From NCBI RefSeq assembly GCF_001984175.1, contig NZ_MTQP01000062.1, positions 1 through 64,000 of the forward strand: a stretch of 64,000 bases of DNA. The letters are read 5' to 3'. The position numbers and the translations under genes were made by a program. This DNA is from Saccharothrix sp. ALI-22-I. Its GTDB lineage: Bacteria; Actinomycetota; Actinomycetes; Mycobacteriales; Pseudonocardiaceae. Below, piece by piece: positions 52,012 to 61,271 of this stretch. A model generated the notes under the pieces. It was not told where the DNA came from. It searched no databases and was given only the letters and a program-made list of their open reading frames with translations. Positions within the stretch are counted from its first letter, which is position 1. Each line of letters opens with the position of its first letter.

Positions 52012-53544
52012 TCACGGGTAGAGGGAGTACGACGGGAAGTTGCCGTAGAGGCGTTCGCCGGGCGGGCCTGAAGTGACCGCGTGCACCAGCAATGAGCCGC
52101 CGACGAACGCGCCGCGCCACGACGCACCGCGCCCGCCGAACACCTCCTCGCGGTCACCGCGTGAGCGGGCTTTGCCGTGGCCGAACTTGAACGCGTTCAC
52201 CTCGCCGGCCAGCCGTCGGGCGGTGGCCTCGTCGTCGCACGACAGTGAAGCCACCAACGCGCCGTTGCTGGCGTTCATCGCGGCCAGCAGCTCGGCCTCG
52301 GTGTCGACCAGCACGATGGTGTCCACCGGGCCGAACGGCTCGGCGTGGTGCAGTGGCGAGGACGGCGGCGGCGCGAGGACGGCGACCGGTGCGAAGTATG
52401 CGGAGGTCTGCTGGTCGGGTAGGAATCGGTCGGTGTCGAGTGAGCCCCGGTACAGGGGCACGCCGCCCTTGATGATCGCCTCGTCCACCACGTCGGTCAG
52501 TTCTTTGGCCTTCGCATCGGTGATCAGCGGGCCGAAGTCCAGCTCGGGGAGGTCGTCGGCAGGTGAGGAGACGGCCAACGGGTGGCCGAACGTGACCTCG
52601 CGGACCGCCTCCAGGTAGATCTCCAGGAACGAGTCGAACAACGACCGCTGCACCACGTACCGGGGGTAGGCGGTGCAGCGCTGCTTGGCGTAGTCGAACG
52701 ACTTGCGGATCTGGGGGCGCAGTGCGTCCCAGTCGCCGAACTCCCAGACGCCCCAGCAGTTCAGACCCTCTTGTTCCAGGATGTGCCGCTTGGTGGCGTC
52801 GAGGCCGGTGACGATCTCGCCGCCGACGCCGCGTCCGCCGACGAACGACAGGCAGCCGATGTCCGGTGAGCCGACCAGCACCGGCGACAGGTCCCGCCCG
52901 CCGCCGCTGACCAGGGTGAGCGGCAGGCCGTGTCGGACGGCGAGGGCGGTGGCGAGGGTCAGGCAGGCGACGCCGCCGTCGGTGGGCGCTTTGGCGATGA
53001 CCGCGTTGCCCGCCAACGCCTGCACGAGCATCGCGTGCATGAGGACGCTCATCGGGTAGTTCCAGCTGGCGATGTTGCTGACCGGGCCGTGCAGCGGGGT
53101 GCGGCCGTGGAGCATGGAGTCGATCTCCTCGACGTACCACTCGACGCCCTCGATGCACCGGTCGACGTCCGCGGTCGCCAGCCGCCACGGTTTGCCGATT
53201 TCCCACACCAGCAGGAGGGCGAGCAGGTCGCGGTGGGTGCGCAGGTCGGTCAACGCGGCTTTGGTGCGGGCTTTGCGTTCCTTCAACGGGACCGCGGCCC
53301 ATTTGCGGTGCTGTTCGACGGCCGCCGTGACGGCGTCTTGGGCCTGTGCGGCGTCGAGGCGGGGTGGTCCGGCGATGGTGGAGCCGTCCACGGGGGACGT
53401 GGCCTCGCCGGGCACGCCGATGCGCTGCCACGTGCCGTCGAGGTGGTTGAGCAGTCGGTCGTGGTGGAACGCCTCGGGTGCGATCCTGGCGCACCGGTCG
53501 TACAGCTCGGGCCATGAGGTGCCCGGCTTGAGGATCGGGGACAT
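52012..53544 (-). CDS. Atypical aldehyde dehydrogenase family protein
   Basis: 510 residues with the aldehyde dehydrogenase fold (NIASWNYPMSVLMHAML for the cofactor loop, FVGGRGVGGEI), but the usual ELGG is replaced by EQEGLNCWGVWEF. The likely catalytic Cys is in KQRCTAYPRYVV, an arrangement seen in a separate clade of long ALDH-like proteins. The substrate is not evident. ATG 53544 follows GAGAGGA. It is 25 bases downstream of a ketopantoate-reductase-like gene and in one unit with it, opposite a GntR regulator. Together they may reduce and oxidise a small hydroxy- or keto-acid. Confidence 0.8.
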   Translation of the reverse strand: MSPILKPGTSWPELYDRCARIAPEAFHHDRLLNHLDGTWQRIGVPGEATSPVDGSTIAGPPRLDAAQAQDAVTAAVEQHRKWAAVPLKERKARTKAALTDLRTHRDLLALLLVWEIGKPWRLATADVDRCIEGVEWYVEEIDSMLHGRTPLHGPVSNIASWNYPMSVLMHAMLVQALAGNAVIAKAPTDGGVACLTLATALAVRHGLPLTLVSGGGRDLSPVLVGSPDIGCLSFVGGRGVGGEIVTGLDATKRHILEQEGLNCWGVWEFGDWDALRPQIRKSFDYAKQRCTAYPRYVVQRSLFDSFLEIYLEAVREVTFGHPLAVSSPADDLPELDFGPLITDAKAKELTDVVDEAIIKGGVPLYRGSLDTDRFLPDQQTSAYFAPVAVLAPPPSSPLHHAEPFGPVDTIVLVDTEAELLAAMNASNGALVASLSCDDEATARRLAGEVNAFKFGHGKARSRGDREEVFGGRGASWRGAFVGGSLLVHAVTSGPPGERLYGNFPSYSLYP

Positions 53545-53569
53545 GTCGGTCCTCTCGGCTAGCGGCAAT

Positions 53570-54553
53570 TCAGCCGGTGGCGGTGAGTGCCTTGCGGCCC
53601 AACAGGTCGATCGCGGCGTAGACGCTGCGCAGGGTGGGCGCGGCGACGCCGGTGAGTTGGGCGATCTCGACGACCGCGCCGATGATCGCGTCGGTCTCCA
53701 ACGCCTTGCCCGCTTCGAGGTCCTGGAGCATCGACGTCTTGTGGTGGCCGACCCGTTGGGCGCCATCGATGCGCTTCTCGATGGAGATGCGGGGACGGCA
53801 GCCGACGGCGCGGGCGACCGCGATGGTCTCGGCCATCATCAGAGCGACCAGCTCGCGGGTGTCGCGGTGTTCGCACATCTCGGCCATCGTGGCGCGGGTG
53901 AGGGCGCTGAGCGGGTTGAACGCGACGTTGCCCATCAGCTTGACCCAGATGTCGTCGCGCAGGTCGGGTTCGATGGGTGCTTTGAGGCCGCCCGCGATCA
54001 TGGCCTGGCCGAGGTCCTGGCAGCGGGCGGAGATGGTGCGGTCGGGTTCGCCGAGGGAGAAGCGGGTGCCCTCCACGTGCCGGATGACGCCGGGCGCCTC
54101 GATCTCGGTGGAGCAGTAGACGACGCAGCCGATCGCGCGGCCCGTGTCGAGGACGGCGCTGACGCTGCCGCCGGGGTCGACGGCCTCGATGCGGGTGCCT
54201 TCGAGGGGGTGGCCGGTGAGGCCGTGGAAGTACCACCAGGGGATGCCGTTCTGCGCGGCCACGACGGCGGTGTCCGGGCCGAGCAGGGGGTTGATCAGGG
54301 GGCCGCAGACGGCGTACTGGTGTGCCTTGAGCCCGAGGAACACGTAGTCGACCGGGCCGACTTCGGCCGGGTCGCCGGTGGCGTGCGGTGCGGCGGTGAA
54401 GTCGCCGCGTGGGCTGTGGACCCGGACGCCGTTGTGGCGCATGGCTTCCAGGTGCGCGCCCCGTGCGACGAGGTGCACCTCCACTCCGGCGCGGTGCAGT
54501 GCCGCGCCGACGTAGGCACCGATGGCCCCGGCTCCGAGAACTGCGACTTTCAT
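53570..54553 (-). CDS. Ketopantoate reductase (PanE/ApbA) family protein
   Basis: 327 residues. NADPH motif VAVLGAGAIGAYVGAAL at the N-terminus, the central Lys in WVKLMGNVAFNPLSALT, and the C-terminal RISIEKRI and KTSMLQDLEAGKALETDAI typical of PanE/ApbA relatives. Many catabolic clusters have such a paralogue reducing a 2-keto acid other than ketopantoate. Its place in a GntR-controlled operon with an aldehyde dehydrogenase argues for a catabolic rather than a pantothenate role. ATG 54553 follows GAGGGAC. Confidence 0.88.
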   Translation of the reverse strand: MKVAVLGAGAIGAYVGAALHRAGVEVHLVARGAHLEAMRHNGVRVHSPRGDFTAAPHATGDPAEVGPVDYVFLGLKAHQYAVCGPLINPLLGPDTAVVAAQNGIPWWYFHGLTGHPLEGTRIEAVDPGGSVSAVLDTGRAIGCVVYCSTEIEAPGVIRHVEGTRFSLGEPDRTISARCQDLGQAMIAGGLKAPIEPDLRDDIWVKLMGNVAFNPLSALTRATMAEMCEHRDTRELVALMMAETIAVARAVGCRPRISIEKRIDGAQRVGHHKTSMLQDLEAGKALETDAIIGAVVEIAQLTGVAAPTLRSVYAAIDLLGRKALTATG

Positions 54554-54578
54554 GACGTCCCTCACCTTCGCGATGATT

Positions 54579-54598
54579 GCATACAGTATGTTGTATGA
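54579..54598. promoter_or_regulatory. GntR operator 1
   Basis: GCATAC-N8-GTATGA, one base short of a perfect inverted repeat, 26 bases before the ketopantoate-reductase-like start. It shares arms and spacer length with the sites at 54682 and 55656. Confidence 0.65.
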
Positions 54599-54681
54599 GA
54601 GATGGGGGCGATAGCCCAACCGGGCGCCGATATGCGCGAGTGGCGACGTGCCACTCCGGCGAGTGGGTCAGCTTGGTTTTT

Positions 54682-54701
54682 GCATACGAAAGTCTGTATG
54701 C
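54682..54701. promoter_or_regulatory. GntR operator 2
   Basis: A perfect inverted repeat GCATAC-N8-GTATGC, 42 bases before the GntR gene. FadR-type regulators bind such sites and repress both themselves and the divergent genes. Confidence 0.7.
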
Positions 54702-54743
54702 TGATGACCGGGCATTTCCGACAACCTGCCCGAGGAGGCGACC

Positions 54744-55484
54744 GTGAGCCAGCCCGACGTGCCGCTGATCGGCGCGGGTACCGCCACCCGGCGCGCGAAG
54801 CGTGAATCGCTCAGCAGTGCGGCCGCCCGCAAGGTCGAGCGGCCCGCGCCGTTGCGCCAGGCCGTCTACGAGGCCCTGCTCGACCTGATCGTGAACCGTA
54901 CCCTCAAGCCCGGTCAGCACCTCGTCGAGATCGACCTCGCCGAGCACCTGGGCGTGAGCAGGCAGCCGGTGCGTGAAGCCCTGCAACGCCTCCAGACCGA
55001 GGGGTGGGTCGACCTGCGCCCGGCCCAGGGCGCGTTCGTGCACACGCCCACCGACGAAGAGGCCGACCAACTCCTCTCCGTCCGCAACGTCCTGGAGACG
55101 TACTCGGCGAGGCTCGCCGCCGAACACGCCACGCCCGAGGACGTCGAACAGCTGGAAGAACTCCAGAACGAGGGCGTCTCCGCCCTCAAGGCCAAGGACG
55201 TGGAGCGTGTCGTCGCGGCCAACGCCGCCCTGCACGCGTTCATCACCCGCCTGTCCGGCAACACCGTGCTGGCCGAGATGATCGCCACGGTCGACCGCCG
55301 GGTCCGCTGGTACTACGCGCCGCTGGCGTTGACCCGTGGCAAGGACGCCTGGACCGAGCACGCCGATCTCATCGCGGCCATCGCCAAGGGCGACGCCGAG
55401 CTCGCCGCCACGCTGATGGGTCGGCACACCGAGCGCACTCGCAGCGCCTACCACGAGCACCGCGAGGCCTCGCAGTCGAAGTGA
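54744..55484 (+). CDS. GntR/FadR-family transcriptional regulator
   Basis: 246 residues: a basic N-terminus, winged helix (EIDLAEHLGVSRQPVREALQRL, cited by its core VSRQPVREAL), and a C-terminal FCD helical ligand domain with the metal-binding pattern (RNVLETYSARLAAEH, NAALHAFITRLSGN, HADLIAAIAKGD). FCD regulators respond to carboxylic acids. GTG 54744 has GAGGAGG upstream. Three matching palindromes in the area suggest autoregulation and control of the divergent dehydrogenase pair and of whatever starts near 55680. Confidence 0.93.
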   Translation: MSQPDVPLIGAGTATRRAKRESLSSAAARKVERPAPLRQAVYEALLDLIVNRTLKPGQHLVEIDLAEHLGVSRQPVREALQRLQTEGWVDLRPAQGAFVHTPTDEEADQLLSVRNVLETYSARLAAEHATPEDVEQLEELQNEGVSALKAKDVERVVAANAALHAFITRLSGNTVLAEMIATVDRRVRWYYAPLALTRGKDAWTEHADLIAAIAKGDAELAATLMGRHTERTRSAYHEHREASQSK

Positions 55485-55505
55485 CCACCGGCAAGTGACC
55501 GCCGG

Positions 55506-55535
55506 CCGGGGGACGCGATAGCGAGCGTCCCTCGG
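55506..55535 (+). terminator. Hairpin after the GntR gene
   Basis: CCGGGGGACGC pairs with GCGTCCCTCGG (ten pairs plus one G-T) around an 8-base loop. It ends the regulator transcript. The remaining 55536-55655 holds no gene. Confidence 0.6.
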
Positions 55536-55655
55536 CTGCGGTGGCCTTGCGGAGTGATCGAGACCACCGCGCGGCGCCGCACATCGGGTTACCGAAGCCC
55601 AGCTCAGGCCACCTGAATCGAGTACAGGTGACGACCCTCACGCTCCAAGCGTTTT

Positions 55656-55675
55656 GTATACGAAAGCCTGTATTC
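55656..55675. promoter_or_regulatory. GntR operator 3
   Basis: GTATAC-N8-GTATTC with the spacer GAAAGCCT, almost the same as GAAAGTCT at operator 2. It lies 100 bases before the 64-residue gene at 55776, with no other start between, so that gene is probably in the regulon. Confidence 0.6.
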
Positions 55676-55775
55676 TGGATGTAGCACCTCCGGCCGGTGC
55701 AGATGCGTTCTACTGGAGTCGCCTCCGACGGCGAAGGCGCTCCACCACAATCCGAAGAGCAAGAGAGGTAGCACC

Positions 55776-55970
55776 ATGCCTGGTTGGCAGCAGCTCAAGC
55801 ACGCCCTGACCCGGCCCGCCGGGTTCTCCGCCGACGGCAGGCGGATCGGCCTCGGCCTGGACACCGCGCTGGACGCCCAGCGCCAGGAGACCGACCAGGC
55901 CGTCGCGGGCATCGAGCAGTACCTGGACGACAAGCGGAGCAAGGGCGAAGAGACCACGACGGTCTCCTGA
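55776..55970 (+). CDS. Small hypothetical protein
   Basis: 64 residues, soluble, with no known domain; the middle and end look helical (DTALDAQRQETDQAVAGIEQ). ATG 55776 has GAGAGG eight bases upstream, so it is likely translated. A GntR-type palindrome lies in its promoter region. It is followed by a hairpin and the convergent terC. Confidence 0.65.
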   Translation: MPGWQQLKHALTRPAGFSADGRRIGLGLDTALDAQRQETDQAVAGIEQYLDDKRSKGEETTTVS

Positions 55971-55986
55971 TGGCAGGCCCCCGCGA

Positions 55987-56023
55987 GGGAGCCGGACGAC
56001 GCCCACAGCACCGCCCGGCTCCC
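55987..56023. terminator. Hairpin between the small gene and terC
   Basis: GGGAGCCGG pairs with CCGGCTCCC around a 19-base loop, between convergent genes. No T-run. Confidence 0.55.
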
Positions 56024-56027
56024 CGGC

Positions 56028-57008
56028 TCACGACCCGGCAGCGCCCTCCTGCTCGCTCCGCAGCCGGGCCTGGCGCGAAGCGAGCAGGCTTGCCGCGGTC
56101 GTGATCAGCAGCACCACGACGATGACCCCGAGCGACAGCAGGATCGGGATCTCCGGCGCCCACGCGACGCCGTGGTGGTGCAGTGCTTCGAGGATCAGCT
56201 TCACCCCGATGAACGCGAGGATCACCGCGAGACCCTTGCCGAGGTGGACGAGCCGGTCGAGCAGACCGCCGACCAGGAAGAACAGCTGGCGCAACCCCAT
56301 CAGCGCGAACGCGTTGGCGGTGAGCACCAGGTAGGGCTCCTTGGTCAGGCCGAAGATCGCCGGGATCGAGTCCACCGCGAACAGCAGGTCCGTGGTCCCG
56401 ACCGCGACCATCACGATCAGCATCGGCGTGACCAGCCGCTTCCCGGCGACCCGCGTGGTCAGCGCGGCGCCGTCGTACCGCGGGGCGGTCGGCAGCACGC
56501 GGCGCACCGCGCGCAGCACCGCGTTCTCGGGGAACTCGCCCTCGTCGGCGGCCGGTCCCTCCTTGAGCATCTTCCACGCGGTGAAGATGAGGAACGCGCC
56601 GAAGACGTAGAACAGCCAGTCGAACCGGGCGATCGCCTCGGCGCCGACCGCGATGAACACCGCGCGCAGCAGCAGGGCCAGCACCACGCCGACGATCAGC
56701 ACTTTCTGCCGGTACTCGTGTGGTACCGCGAACCTGCCCATGATCAGCACGAACACGAACAGGTTGTCCACGCTGAGCGAGTACTCGGTGATCCACCCGG
56801 CGAAGAACTCGCCGCCGTAGCGAGGACCGGCGAACACGAGCACGCCGAGGCCGAACAGGATGGCGAGCCCGACGTACACCGACACCGACACCAGCGATTC
56901 CCGGAACGACGGGTCACGCGGGTTGCGCGCCACGAGGTAGAAGTCGAACGCGATCACCGCGGCGATCCCGCTCATCGTGGCGATCCAGACCCAGGTGGGG
57001 ATGGCCAT
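56028..57008 (-). CDS. terC: TerC-family membrane protein (Alx-like)
   Basis: 326 residues with about eight or nine membrane helices. The TerC core is clear: TEYSLSVDNLFVFVLIMGRF and VGTTDLLFAVDSIPAIFG, whose buried acids are thought to bind a metal. Relatives (Alx, MeeF/YceF, TerC) export or handle manganese, often at secretion sites. The gene is the last of a long minus-strand operon, 26 bases after a small membrane gene. No yybP-ykoY manganese riboswitch is possible in that gap. ATG 57008. Confidence 0.93.
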   Translation of the reverse strand: MAIPTWVWIATMSGIAAVIAFDFYLVARNPRDPSFRESLVSVSVYVGLAILFGLGVLVFAGPRYGGEFFAGWITEYSLSVDNLFVFVLIMGRFAVPHEYRQKVLIVGVVLALLLRAVFIAVGAEAIARFDWLFYVFGAFLIFTAWKMLKEGPAADEGEFPENAVLRAVRRVLPTAPRYDGAALTTRVAGKRLVTPMLIVMVAVGTTDLLFAVDSIPAIFGLTKEPYLVLTANAFALMGLRQLFFLVGGLLDRLVHLGKGLAVILAFIGVKLILEALHHHGVAWAPEIPILLSLGVIVVVLLITTAASLLASRQARLRSEQEGAAGS

Positions 57009-57034
57009 GTGTGGGAGCCCCCTTCGCTAGCCGG

Positions 57035-57559
57035 TCACTTCGTCGTGGCCGCACGCCTCCGTCGCGCGCGGGCCGACGCTTCCCGCACCACGCGGGCGTG
57101 CGTCACGTAGCGCTCGTACCAGTGCTGCGCCAACACGTTCCCCGAACGCACTTTGTCGAGCCAGTGTGGCGCGATCCGCTCGTGCAGCCACAGGAAGCCG
57201 ATGGACCACCCGAAGCTGACGATCCCCTGGTAGGCCAGGAAACCCGGCATATCGGCGGGTGGCGTGAACCCGCCGCCGAGCAGGAACCCCGTCGACGTCT
57301 CGGCCACCAGCCGGGCTGACGGGAAACCCACCAGCCAGTACAGGGCCGCCGGCGCGAACACGCCGAGCCGGAACCGCCCGGTGCCGACCAGCAGGCCGAA
57401 ACCGCCGCCGAGCAGACCCAGCGGCACCGCCATGGCGAGCGCCGTCGCCGCCGCCCACCCGTAGGGCTGGCCGACGAACGCCGCCAGCACGCCCGCGACC
57501 AACCCGCCGACCGCGCCGACCACCGCGCCGGGCACGGTGAGCTGCAACCGATCCTTCAT
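57035..57559 (-). CDS. Small membrane protein encoded between the Nramp-like gene and terC
   Basis: 174 residues with four hydrophobic segments (VPGAVVGAVGGLVAGVLAA, ALAMAVPLGLLGGGFGLL, FAPAALYWLVGF, IVSFGWSIGFLWL) and a basic C-terminal tail (RASARARRRRA). No family recognised. Its ATG overlaps the stop of the Nramp-like gene by one base, so it is translationally coupled and may be an accessory subunit of that transporter. Confidence 0.8.
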   Translation of the reverse strand: MKDRLQLTVPGAVVGAVGGLVAGVLAAFVGQPYGWAAATALAMAVPLGLLGGGFGLLVGTGRFRLGVFAPAALYWLVGFPSARLVAETSTGFLLGGGFTPPADMPGFLAYQGIVSFGWSIGFLWLHERIAPHWLDKVRSGNVLAQHWYERYVTHARVVREASARARRRRAATTK

Positions 57560-59064
57560 CAGCCCACCACCACACCGAAGCGGAGCAGGCTGTAGAGCAG
57601 CATGCCGAGGTAGAACACCGCGCCGAAACCGATGATCAGGTTGGTGAGCAGCTTGGGCCGGATGGGTCTGGGCAGCATCCGGTTGTTCACCAGCAGCAGG
57701 ACCACGCAGTAGGCGCCCATGGCGAACGTGGACAGGAACGCGAGGATGTCGAGGATCGCGCCGGGTCCTTCGGCGGGTCCGAACAGCAGGATGACGATGC
57801 CGAACGCGATGACGCCCCACAGGAACCCGGCGTAGAGGTGGGACATGCGGAACCGCTTCGCACCGGGCACGAAGTGGTAGGTCATGTCCGCCTGGCCGCG
57901 GGAGAACGAGTCGAACAGGCCGAGCGTGGCGTTGAGGCCGATGAGCGCGATGAACCCGAGGAACAGCCCTCCGAGCACGGGACCGCCGGCCGCGGCGAAC
58001 GACTCGGACATGGCGTTGAGCGCGGCTTCCCGTTCCCCCGCCTGCAACAGCGCCTTGACGTCCGGGCTGGTCCGGCTGGCCGCCTGCGCCAGCACGGTGA
58101 ACGACACGGTGACGAGCATCGTGACTCCCCAGAACAGCAGCAGCGCGTCGAACGTGACCCACCGCCGCCAGCCGCGCCACTTGGCCATCTCGTCCGGGTC
58201 CTGGGTGTCGAACATGAACCCGCGGGAGGGCATCGCCTCCTCCTCCCCCGCGTGCCGCAGACCGCGGATGCGGGGGATGTGGGCGCCCATGCCGGCGCCG
58301 CTGTCGCGCAGGTGCAGCGTGTACCACATCTGCTGCATGCCGGACGGTCCGGCGAACGCGATGGAGCCGACGATGATCGGGAACCAGGCGGCGCTGAGCG
58401 CTTCGGCCGGCAGGTAGCCGAAGTGGAACATGCCGGTGATGGTGGACACGACGTCGGTCCAGGTGCCCACCATCGACGCGACCACCGCCGTGCCGACCAC
58501 GAGCAGTCCGATGAGGAGGGACAGCACGTTCTCCAGCAGGTTGTAGATCACCTTGGCGAGGCTGAACACGACGCCGACGAGGATCAGGCCGACGCACGCC
58601 GACACCGTCCACGGTATGCCGGTCAGCTCCTCCAGCGCGGCCGCGCCCGCGGAGAGGTGTCCGGGCCAGATGTAGACCAGGATCGCGACGGTGAAGAAGA
58701 ACCACATGATCGGTTTGAACACGCGGGCCGCGCCGAAGAAGATGCTCTCACCGGTGGCCATCGCGTAGCGGGCCATCTCCAGCATGACGACGGCCTGCAG
58801 CGTCACGCCGATGAGGAACAGCCATCGGATCTCCGGGCCGAACAGCAGCACCAGCCGCGGCCACATGTAGGACTCGCCCATGCCCACACCGAGGGCGACG
58901 AGGAACACCGTCGGGCCCAGGATGTGGATGGACGGCGGGGCGTCGGGCAGTTTCCTGATGGGCATCGCTTCCAGCCGCCCCGCCCGCCACACGCGTTCCT
59001 CCGGCGGAGGCGTGGTGACGTCCGCGCCCGACCGCGGTTCGGCGGGTGAGTTGGGTATATCCAC
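57559..59064 (-). CDS. Divergent Nramp-superfamily transporter
   Basis: 501 residues, about eleven membrane helices. The overall sequence follows Nramp (LGPTVFLVALGVGMGESYMWPR for the first helix; FAGPSGMQQMW... in the sixth; LRDSGAGMGAHIPRI after it). The metal-binding motifs, however, are changed: the DPGN of helix 1 is GMGE and the MPH of helix 6 is absent. It therefore belongs to the Nramp-related proteins that need not carry Mn/Fe. It sits in an operon with oxalate-type genes, so an organic acid or another ion is possible. GTG 59064 follows GGGAGG by seven bases. Confidence 0.82.
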   Translation of the reverse strand: MDIPNSPAEPRSGADVTTPPPEERVWRAGRLEAMPIRKLPDAPPSIHILGPTVFLVALGVGMGESYMWPRLVLLFGPEIRWLFLIGVTLQAVVMLEMARYAMATGESIFFGAARVFKPIMWFFFTVAILVYIWPGHLSAGAAALEELTGIPWTVSACVGLILVGVVFSLAKVIYNLLENVLSLLIGLLVVGTAVVASMVGTWTDVVSTITGMFHFGYLPAEALSAAWFPIIVGSIAFAGPSGMQQMWYTLHLRDSGAGMGAHIPRIRGLRHAGEEEAMPSRGFMFDTQDPDEMAKWRGWRRWVTFDALLLFWGVTMLVTVSFTVLAQAASRTSPDVKALLQAGEREAALNAMSESFAAAGGPVLGGLFLGFIALIGLNATLGLFDSFSRGQADMTYHFVPGAKRFRMSHLYAGFLWGVIAFGIVILLFGPAEGPGAILDILAFLSTFAMGAYCVVLLLVNNRMLPRPIRPKLLTNLIIGFGAVFYLGMLLYSLLRFGVVVG

Positions 59065-59111
59065 AACGGACCTCCCGGTGAGTTACTGCTTCTTCGGGCG
59101 TTACTCCCCCT

Positions 59112-61244
59112 TCACAGCAGCCCGGCGGACCGGGCCCAGCGGTACTTGGCGCCCAGCACGTCGACCGGCTTCTCCGTGGTGTACGGGTAGGCCACGATGC
59201 CGTGCCGGTACAGGTGTTCACTGGCTTCTTCGACTTCGACGTCGCCGGAGAGCGAGGCGACGACGGGCTTGTGGATGCCCTTGTCCCGGTAGTGCTGCAC
59301 GACTTCGACGACGAGTTCGGCGAACACCATGGGCGGTGTGACGATGGTGTGCCAGTAACCGAGGATCAGCGCGTGCACGCGCTCGTCCTGCAGGCCGAGG
59401 GCGATGGTGTTGCGGTAGGTGGACGGCGGTTCGCCGCCGGTGATGTCGACCGGGTTGCCCGCCGCGCCGAACGGCGGGATGAACTCGCGGAACGCCGCGT
59501 CGAGGTCGGCCGGGATCTCCATCAGGGTGAGGTCGTTGTCCACGCAGGCGTCGGACAGCAGCACGCCGGAGCCGCCCGCGCCGGTGATGATGACGACGTT
59601 CTCGCCCTGGGGTGCGGGCAGCAGGGGCACGCCGCGCGCGTACTCCAGCATGTCGTTGAGACCGGGCGCCCGGATGACGCCGCTCTGCCGCAGGATGTCG
59701 TCGTAGACCTTGTCGTTGCCGGCGAGCGCGCCGGTGTGGGAGCTCGCGGCTTTCGCGCCTTGGGCGGTGCGGCCAGCTTTGAGCACCACGACCGGCTTCT
59801 GCCGGGACACCCGTTTGGCGGTTTCTGCGAACGCGCGACCGTCCTTGAGGTCTTCCAGGTGCATGGCGATGAGTTGGGTGTTGTCGTCCTGTTCGAAGAA
59901 CGTGAGCAGGTCGTCCTCGTCGATATCGGCCTTGTTGCCCACGCCGACGATGGCGGACACGCCCATCCGGGCGGAGCGGCTGAACCCGAGGATCGCCATG
60001 CCGATGCCCCCGCTCTGCGAGGACAGGGCGACCCCGCCCTTCACGTCGTACGGGGTGCAGAACGTAGCCGAAAGGTTTTCAGGTGTGTAGTAGTAGCCGT
60101 AGATGTTCGGCCCCAGGATGCGCACGCCGTGCTTGCGAGCGATGGCCACGACCTCGTCCTGCAACTCGTGGTTGCCGGTCTCGCCGAAACCGGACGGGAT
60201 GAGGATCGCGCCCGCCACGCCTTTCGCGCCGACCTCCTCCAACGCGGCCGGCACGAACTTGGCCGGGATGGCGAACACCGCCACGTCCACATCGCCGGGC
60301 ACGTCGGCGATGCTGCGGAACGCCTTGCGGTCCATGATCTCGTCCGCTTTGGGGTTGATCGGGTGGATCTCGCCCCGGTAGCCGCCGTTGACCAGGTTGC
60401 GCATCACCGAGTTGCCGATCTTGCCGGTCTCGTTGGACGCCCCGATCACCGCCACCGCGGCCGGTTTCATGATCCGGTTCATCGAGGCCAGGATCTCCTC
60501 CTGGCTGAACCGGACCGGCTCGCGCGCGGCCTCCTGGTCGACCAGGATGCGCACGTCGACGGCGGTCGCGCCGTCCGGTGTGGCCAGCACCGGGTTGAGG
60601 TCCACCTCGGCGAGTTCCGGGAAGTCCGTGACCAGGTCGCCGACCCGCCGGATCAAGTCGGCGAGGGCGTCCCGGTCGGCCGGTGGGGCGCCGCGCACCC
60701 CGCGCAGCACCTCGGCCGCGGCGATGCCGTCCACCATGGACATCGCCTCGTCCGCGGTGGTCGGCGCGAGGCGGAACGTGACGTCCTTGAGCACCTCGAC
60801 CAGGATGCCGCCCAACCCGAACGCGACGATCTTGCCGAACGTCTCGTCCGTGGTCGCGCCGATGATCACCTCCTGGCCGGAGGTCATCAGCTGCTGCACC
60901 TGGACGCCCACGATGTCCGCGTCGGCGTTGTAGGCCACGGCGTTGGCGATGATCGTGTCGAAACCCGCCGCCACCTCCTCGGCGGTGCGCAGGCCGACCA
61001 GCACACCGCCCGCCTCGGTCTTGTGCAGGATGTCCGGCGAGACGATCTTGAGCACCACCGGCAGGCCGATGTCCCCGGCCAGCGCGACCGCCTCGTCCCG
61101 TGACGCGGCCAGGCCCTCGGCCGGGGTCGCGATCCCGTAGGCCTGGCAGACCAGCCTGCCCTCGGGCGCGGTCAGCGAGTCGCGCCCCTCGGCGGTGACC
61201 GCCGCGATGATCCGTTCGACCGCTGCCCGGTCGTAGTCCGGCAT
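59112..61244 (-). CDS. ADP-forming acyl-CoA synthetase (acetate-CoA ligase type)
   Basis: 710 residues: a single chain with the ATP-grasp (beta) part first (about 1-240; VVLKIVSPDILHKTEAGG, EVDLNPVLATPDG), then the CoA-binding and ligase (alpha) part (AVIGASNETGKIGNSV, phospho-histidine SSHTGALAGND). It makes or uses an acyl-CoA with ADP plus phosphate. Placed between frc and a transporter, it may prime the oxalate cycle by charging formate or oxalate with CoA, or drain formyl-CoA with ATP gain. ATG 61244 follows AAGGAG. Confidence 0.9.
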   Translation of the reverse strand: MPDYDRAAVERIIAAVTAEGRDSLTAPEGRLVCQAYGIATPAEGLAASRDEAVALAGDIGLPVVLKIVSPDILHKTEAGGVLVGLRTAEEVAAGFDTIIANAVAYNADADIVGVQVQQLMTSGQEVIIGATTDETFGKIVAFGLGGILVEVLKDVTFRLAPTTADEAMSMVDGIAAAEVLRGVRGAPPADRDALADLIRRVGDLVTDFPELAEVDLNPVLATPDGATAVDVRILVDQEAAREPVRFSQEEILASMNRIMKPAAVAVIGASNETGKIGNSVMRNLVNGGYRGEIHPINPKADEIMDRKAFRSIADVPGDVDVAVFAIPAKFVPAALEEVGAKGVAGAILIPSGFGETGNHELQDEVVAIARKHGVRILGPNIYGYYYTPENLSATFCTPYDVKGGVALSSQSGGIGMAILGFSRSARMGVSAIVGVGNKADIDEDDLLTFFEQDDNTQLIAMHLEDLKDGRAFAETAKRVSRQKPVVVLKAGRTAQGAKAASSHTGALAGNDKVYDDILRQSGVIRAPGLNDMLEYARGVPLLPAPQGENVVIITGAGGSGVLLSDACVDNDLTLMEIPADLDAAFREFIPPFGAAGNPVDITGGEPPSTYRNTIALGLQDERVHALILGYWHTIVTPPMVFAELVVEVVQHYRDKGIHKPVVASLSGDVEVEEASEHLYRHGIVAYPYTTEKPVDVLGAKYRWARSAGLL

Positions 61245-61271
61245 GACGTCTCCTTGAAGATTCGAGGGGTG

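Noticed and set aside
57009-57034. Manganese (yybP-ykoY) riboswitch before terC
   Set aside because: Only 26 bases separate terC from the upstream gene, too short for the element.
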